Shown piece after piece: positions 60,678 through 64,000 of a stretch of 64,000 bases of DNA. Each line of letters begins with the position of its first letter. The first letter of the stretch is position 1. The stretch is from the NCBI RefSeq assembly GCF_000948415.1, contig NZ_JYII01000012.1, forward strand, positions 620,001 to 684,000, in the 5' to 3' direction. Below the pieces are notes generated by a model. That model did not search any database and was not told where the DNA came from. It worked only from the letters and a program-made list of their open reading frames with translations. The translations under genes were made by a program, and so were the position numbers. Origin of the DNA: Thalassospira sp. HJ (GTDB lineage: Bacteria; Pseudomonadota; Alphaproteobacteria; Rhodospirillales; Thalassospiraceae).

Positions 60678-61600
60678 CACAGATCCCCCGGCATGACGGA
60701 ATAAAGATCACTTGGCGCGATCACCAGATCAAACAGAAGCTTCAGACAAACTGATAACACCAGAAGGCCGAGCAGGGCGCGCAGATGTTCGGCCTTAAGC
60801 CGTGCACCAAACTGCGCGCCAAATTGCGCACCAATGACGCCGCCAATCAAAAGTAGAATGGCAAGGGCGACATCGACGGTCTGCGTTTGCACCGATTGCA
60901 GGAAGGTCACGTTGGCGGTGACAAAAATAATCTGAAACAGAGATGTGCCGATCACAACCCCGGTCGGCATCCCAAGCAGGTAAATCATCGCCGGCACCAT
61001 GACGAAACCGCCACCGACCCCCATCAGGGCCGTCAGCATGCCGACAAAGAAGCCAACGGCAAGCGGCAAGAGCGCGCTGATATAAAGCCCCGAGCGATAA
61101 AAACGCATCTTGAAGGGCAGGCCATGGATAAAGCTGTGCTGGTGCTTTTTGGATCGGCGGATTTGACCGCTACGGCGCCGGGTGCGGAAGATCGCACGGG
61201 TCGCCTCAAACAGCATCATGCCGCCGATGATGCCAAGGAAGATCACGTAGCAGAGCGAAATCACAAGATCGATCTGCCCAAGCGACCGCAGCCAGGCAAA
61301 AACCCAGACACCGACAGTCGATCCGACGATACCGCCTGCAAGCAGAACCAGCCCCATCTTGAGGTCGACATTGCCGCGCTTCCAATGGGCGAAAACGCCA
61401 GACACGGAAGATGCAACAATCTGGTTGGCCGCAGTTGCCACCGAGACAGCCGGGGGAATACCATAAAAGATCAAAAGCGGGGTGATCAGAAAACCGCCGC
61501 CAACGCCAAAAAGGCCAGACAAAAAGCCGACCCCGCCGCCCAGCCCAAGGATCAGAAATATATTTACCGATATCTCGGCAATCGGGAGATAGATTTGCAT
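60677..61600 (-). CDS. TSUP (TauE/SafE) family anion permease
   Basis: A 307-residue permease with about eight helices arranged in two halves. Each half carries the glycine motif of the family: GLFGVGGGFLITPLLIF in the first and ALMGVGGGFVMVPAMIYLLG in the second. TSUP proteins move sulfite, sulfoacetate or related anions. It is coupled to the TIGR02186 gene and divergent from a tusA-like gene, which suggests a sulfur function. The ATG at 61600 replaces a TTG at 61675. Confidence 0.88.
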   Translation of the reverse strand: MQIYLPIAEISVNIFLILGLGGGVGFLSGLFGVGGGFLITPLLIFYGIPPAVSVATAANQIVASSVSGVFAHWKRGNVDLKMGLVLLAGGIVGSTVGVWVFAWLRSLGQIDLVISLCYVIFLGIIGGMMLFEATRAIFRTRRRSGQIRRSKKHQHSFIHGLPFKMRFYRSGLYISALLPLAVGFFVGMLTALMGVGGGFVMVPAMIYLLGMPTGVVIGTSLFQIIFVTANVTFLQSVQTQTVDVALAILLLIGGVIGAQFGAQFGARLKAEHLRALLGLLVLSVCLKLLFDLVIAPSDLYSVMPGDL

Positions 61601-61720
61601 CGCGGGCAGGCTAACAGCGTTTGATTGATTGTTATTGTTCAGTCTAACATATTGTGCAAATGCAACAATCGCCAATTGGCGCTATATCGGACCGGTTTCG
61701 TATTTTTTATAAGGTTTCTC

Positions 61721-61972
61721 ATGTCGTCATCTTCAAGTGGTCCCCATGATGCAATTCTCGACGCGCGTGGCCTGATGTGCCCGATGCCGGTGCTCAAGGC
61801 GAAAAAAGCGCTGCGCGACGTCACTGAAGGTGGGGTTTTGAAAGTTCTTGCGACGGATCCCGGCTCTGTGGCCGATATGAAATCCTTTTGCGAGATGACG
61901 GGAAACCTCCTGATATCATCCGAACAGGATGGCGATGTGTTTGTCTATCACATTGAAAAAGTCGGTGCCTGA
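61721..61972 (+). CDS. tusA: TusA-like sulfurtransferase
   Basis: An 83-residue protein of the SirA/TusA family. ILDARGLMCPMPVLKAKKALRD holds the active cysteine in the CPxP motif. TusA proteins accept persulfide sulfur and pass it on for tRNA thiolation, molybdenum cofactor or sulfur oxidation. It is divergent from the TSUP and TIGR02186 genes. AAGG precedes the ATG at 61721; the frame upstream is open but unlikely. Confidence 0.9.
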   Translation: MSSSSSGPHDAILDARGLMCPMPVLKAKKALRDVTEGGVLKVLATDPGSVADMKSFCEMTGNLLISSEQDGDVFVYHIEKVGA

Positions 61973-61996
61973 GACCCGATTATAAAACGCCCCACA

Positions 61997-62497
61997 ATGA
62001 AAGACTCCCGAATGGCACCAGCAACACCTGATTTGACCTGGTTGGATTGTGACTTTGACGATCTGTCGGCACGTCACGTGCACAGCCTTCTAAAGCTCCG
62101 TCAGCAGATTTTTATCATCGAGCAGACTTGTATCTTTCCCGATATCGACGGGCTTGATCCTGTGTGCCGGCATGTGATCGCCTATGAGGGGGATGATGTT
62201 TTGGCAGCGGCCCGGATTGTTGCGCCAGGAATTGACCCCGACCACACTGCACAAGGCGACCGTCCGGCGATCGGGCGTGTAGTCACCAGCGAACGTTTGC
62301 GCGGGCAGGGGATTGGACGCGAAGTGATGCGGCGCGCGATTGCGGCTTGCGAACAGCAATTCGCAGGAAAGCCGATTTACCTTAACGGCCAGCTATATCT
62401 TCGTGATTTTTATGAAAGCCTTGGCTTTGTGCAATTCGGTGCCGAATATGACGAAGACGGTATTCCCCATATCAGCATGGAACGCCCGGCGGGTTAG
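61997..62497 (+). CDS. ElaA-type GNAT acetyltransferase
   Basis: A 166-residue protein with the ElaA N-terminal pattern LLKLRQQIFIIEQTCIFPDIDGLD, a GNAT core with IGRVVTSERLRGQGIGREVM, and the closing FYESLGFVQFGAEYDEDGIPH. The substrate is not known. It follows the tusA-like gene by 24 bp and is probably cotranscribed. Confidence 0.88.
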   Translation: MKDSRMAPATPDLTWLDCDFDDLSARHVHSLLKLRQQIFIIEQTCIFPDIDGLDPVCRHVIAYEGDDVLAAARIVAPGIDPDHTAQGDRPAIGRVVTSERLRGQGIGREVMRRAIAACEQQFAGKPIYLNGQLYLRDFYESLGFVQFGAEYDEDGIPHISMERPAG

Positions 62498-62528
62498 GTC
62501 ACAACAAGAAAGAACTGACCAGCGGCAA

Positions 62529-63920
62529 CTAGCGCACGCCGCTGGTTGCCATGCCAGTAAAGAATTCAAGCTGCCAGTTCATGTCATCTTCACTCAACGG
62601 ATATTGATTGCCGCTGCGTGGGTTAAGGGTTTGGCTGGGCGGGACATGGCCCAGCTTAATCTGAATTTTAACCGCCAGGTCGGCCGGAAGGCCCGCTTTC
62701 CACGCCAGTGACACAACGCCCTTGGCCGAATGGGTGTTAAGCACCTTGGTCACCGCATCTGGAGAGATGCCAGCAAGAACCGCAAGGGATGCACGGGCGA
62801 ATTTGACGTCATTGGCAGCCAACGCCTTTGCGACTTCCTGATCGGTGAGCTTTTTCTTGGCATGCATGGCCAGCGCCTTTTCAAAGGCCGGTTCGCCTTC
62901 TTCCTCATCGTCGTCTGCGACAACACCTTTCTTGTCGGATTTCGGATCTGGCTTATTGGCCGCTTTGCCTTTTTCCTTTTCGGCCTTGATCTTTTTCGCG
63001 TCAGTCGCGACATCGTCGCGCTTTTCGAACTCCCCGGATGCAATCCGGCGCTGCACGACTTCGCGGACTGCCTCAAGCTGGTCCTTTTTAAGATCCTTGC
63101 GACGTTCGAGCACACTGATCAGGTTTTCAGCAACAAAGCGCGCCAGTTTACCGGCCGCGGTCGGCGTCAGGCTTGGACGTTCAACAAGGGGTTCATGCCA
63201 TTCCGGATAATCCGGTGCACGGTCGATCAGCTGATCAAGTGTTTCTTCGCGGATTTGGGCAGACTTGTTGCCCAACAAATGCGAAATTGCATCCTTGTCA
63301 CTGCTGGCTGCAATCGCATCGGCAAGCTTTTCGCCAACATTTCGGCGGCGCGAGACAAAGCTAAGCGCGCCACGGCCAGAACTGCCTTCGATGATTTCAA
63401 GAAGGTCGTCCTCGGTCAGAACCGGGGAATATTGCAGGACAGGACCACAAACAACACTTTCGGCATCACGGGCCAGCTGTTGAATAATCGGCTGCGGTGC
63501 GTCGGCAATGTCCTTGAGGGTTTCTGAAATGACCTGACGGACATGGACGGCCTGGTCACGGACAAGTTTATCGAGCGCCTCATAGGTCAGGCGGCGCAGT
63601 TTGTCGCTTTCGTTCGGGCTGAGCCCCGCCGACAGCTTGGCAATTTTTTCAGCCAGGCTGCCACGGACACTGTCATCCGTATCATCGGTCAGAAGAACGT
63701 CGGCCTGTACCGGAGTTGCTTCGTTGGCAGCGATGTGGCGACGAACTGAGGAGTCCTGATCGGTTGCGAGGAAATAAAGGATTTCCGGACGCGTATCATG
63801 GCGCTGTGCCAGCTTGCCACGGACGTCTGCGTCCGGGCTTGCTGCCATTTCCTTGGCCTCGTCATAGGTAATTGGCGTTTCGCTTCGCTTGTTAAATACC
63901 CGCTGCAAAAACCCTTTCAT
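62529..63920 (-). CDS. DUF2336 domain protein
   Basis: A 463-residue protein of the alphaproteobacterial DUF2336 family (PF10098). It consists of alpha-helical HEAT-like repeats over residues 20-290 (AKEMAASPDADVRGKLAQR, LLTDDTDDSVRGSLAEKIAKL, LGNKSAQIREETLDQLI), then a charged Lys/Glu/Asp linker (about 305-345) and a final helical part. Function is unknown; in other species the family is linked to motility and c-di-GMP output. A strong AGGAGG precedes the ATG. It lies 12 bp after the stop of another gene. Confidence 0.83.
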   Translation of the reverse strand: MKGFLQRVFNKRSETPITYDEAKEMAASPDADVRGKLAQRHDTRPEILYFLATDQDSSVRRHIAANEATPVQADVLLTDDTDDSVRGSLAEKIAKLSAGLSPNESDKLRRLTYEALDKLVRDQAVHVRQVISETLKDIADAPQPIIQQLARDAESVVCGPVLQYSPVLTEDDLLEIIEGSSGRGALSFVSRRRNVGEKLADAIAASSDKDAISHLLGNKSAQIREETLDQLIDRAPDYPEWHEPLVERPSLTPTAAGKLARFVAENLISVLERRKDLKKDQLEAVREVVQRRIASGEFEKRDDVATDAKKIKAEKEKGKAANKPDPKSDKKGVVADDDEEEGEPAFEKALAMHAKKKLTDQEVAKALAANDVKFARASLAVLAGISPDAVTKVLNTHSAKGVVSLAWKAGLPADLAVKIQIKLGHVPPSQTLNPRSGNQYPLSEDDMNWQLEFFTGMATSGVR

Positions 63921-63932
63921 CGGGCATTCCTC

Positions 63933-64000
63933 CTAATCTTCGATTTTTGCCGGATCTTTTGATCCGGGTGCGGCAGCGATGCCAAAACGGCCTTTGCCAA
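63933..64000 (-). CDS. C-terminal end of an upstream gene, partial
   Basis: On the minus strand the frame ending GKGRFGIAAAPGSKDPAKIED and stop TAG is open to the window edge, immediately upstream of the DUF2336 ribosome site. Only 22 codons are visible, so no family can be named. The spacing suggests an operon with the DUF2336 gene. Confidence 0.5.
   Translation of the reverse strand, partial: GKGRFGIAAAPGSKDPAKIED

Overview
The window reads as chromosomal DNA of an alphaproteobacterium, most likely a marine Rhodospirillales member close to Thalassospira. This is inference from the gene set: an NDUFS4-like complex I subunit, an alphaproteobacterial TIGR02186 membrane protein, a DUF2336 protein, cysteine-free L32, the 41-residue L36, and many c-di-GMP and PAS proteins. 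About 60 protein genes, two tRNAs, one TPP riboswitch and one pair of 265-bp repeats are supported. Coding density is high and base composition is moderately GC-rich, except for one visibly AT-rich insert near 16.2-17.1 kb.

Layout. 0-8.5 kb: a partial ChaN-like gene, a trans-sulfuration enzyme, repeat copy 1, a FAD oxidoreductase, a DMT exporter, a metallo-beta-lactamase-fold hydrolase and the thiZXY pyrimidine uptake operon behind a TPP riboswitch. 8.6-14.6 kb: a REC-EAL protein with a hybrid PAS kinase, then a histone-deacetylase-fold gene coupled to DUF192. 14.8-18.1 kb: tRNA-Pro(UGG), a complex I subunit, tRNA-Arg(UCU), a 5'-truncated Gfo/Idh/MocA gene abutting an AT-rich DUF3800 gene, a YitT protein and repeat copy 2. 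18.2-23.3 kb: an aldo/keto reductase and a zinc locus (COG0523 metallochaperone and hisI diverging across a probable Zur box from zur-znuC-znuB). 23.3-32.3 kb: metC, a threonine/serine dehydratase, rpmF, two acetyltransferases, sseA, AlaX, two winged-helix-like unknowns, an S4-like protein and a PA0069-type radical SAM protein. 32.4-42.4 kb: an inverse autotransporter, a LysE exporter, a lactate permease with a coupled 52-residue membrane protein, a luciferase-like monooxygenase, a LysR/MFS pair, cysK and a NUDIX hydrolase. 42.6-53.1 kb: a PAS-GGDEF protein, PepD, a DnaJ-SH3 protein, L36, a class III cyclase, and Lrp diverging from a saccharopine-dehydrogenase-type gene. 53.3-59.2 kb: a polysaccharide operon (TPR/OGT-like protein, HlyD-type protein, GT2 synthase with PilZ domain). 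59.2-64 kb: UspA, a sulfur group (TIGR02186, TSUP permease, TusA), ElaA and DUF2336.

The strongest new signal is the repeat pair at 1995-2259 and 17819-18083. The copies are inverted relative to each other, exactly equal in length and about 85% identical by hand alignment. Each can fold into a closed three-way junction, and at least nine base pairs in its three long stems differ between copies by matched double changes. Such covariation points to a selected secondary structure (RNA or cruciform DNA). Both copies lie just upstream of a start codon in the same polarity. The second notable signal is an in-frame TGA inside the GT2-PilZ polysaccharide synthase, probably replacing a tryptophan codon between two N-terminal membrane helices.

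Functional themes are zinc homeostasis, thiamine-precursor uptake, sulfur amino acid and sulfane metabolism, and c-di-GMP control of a surface polysaccharide. No CRISPR array, rRNA, prophage or transposase gene was seen.
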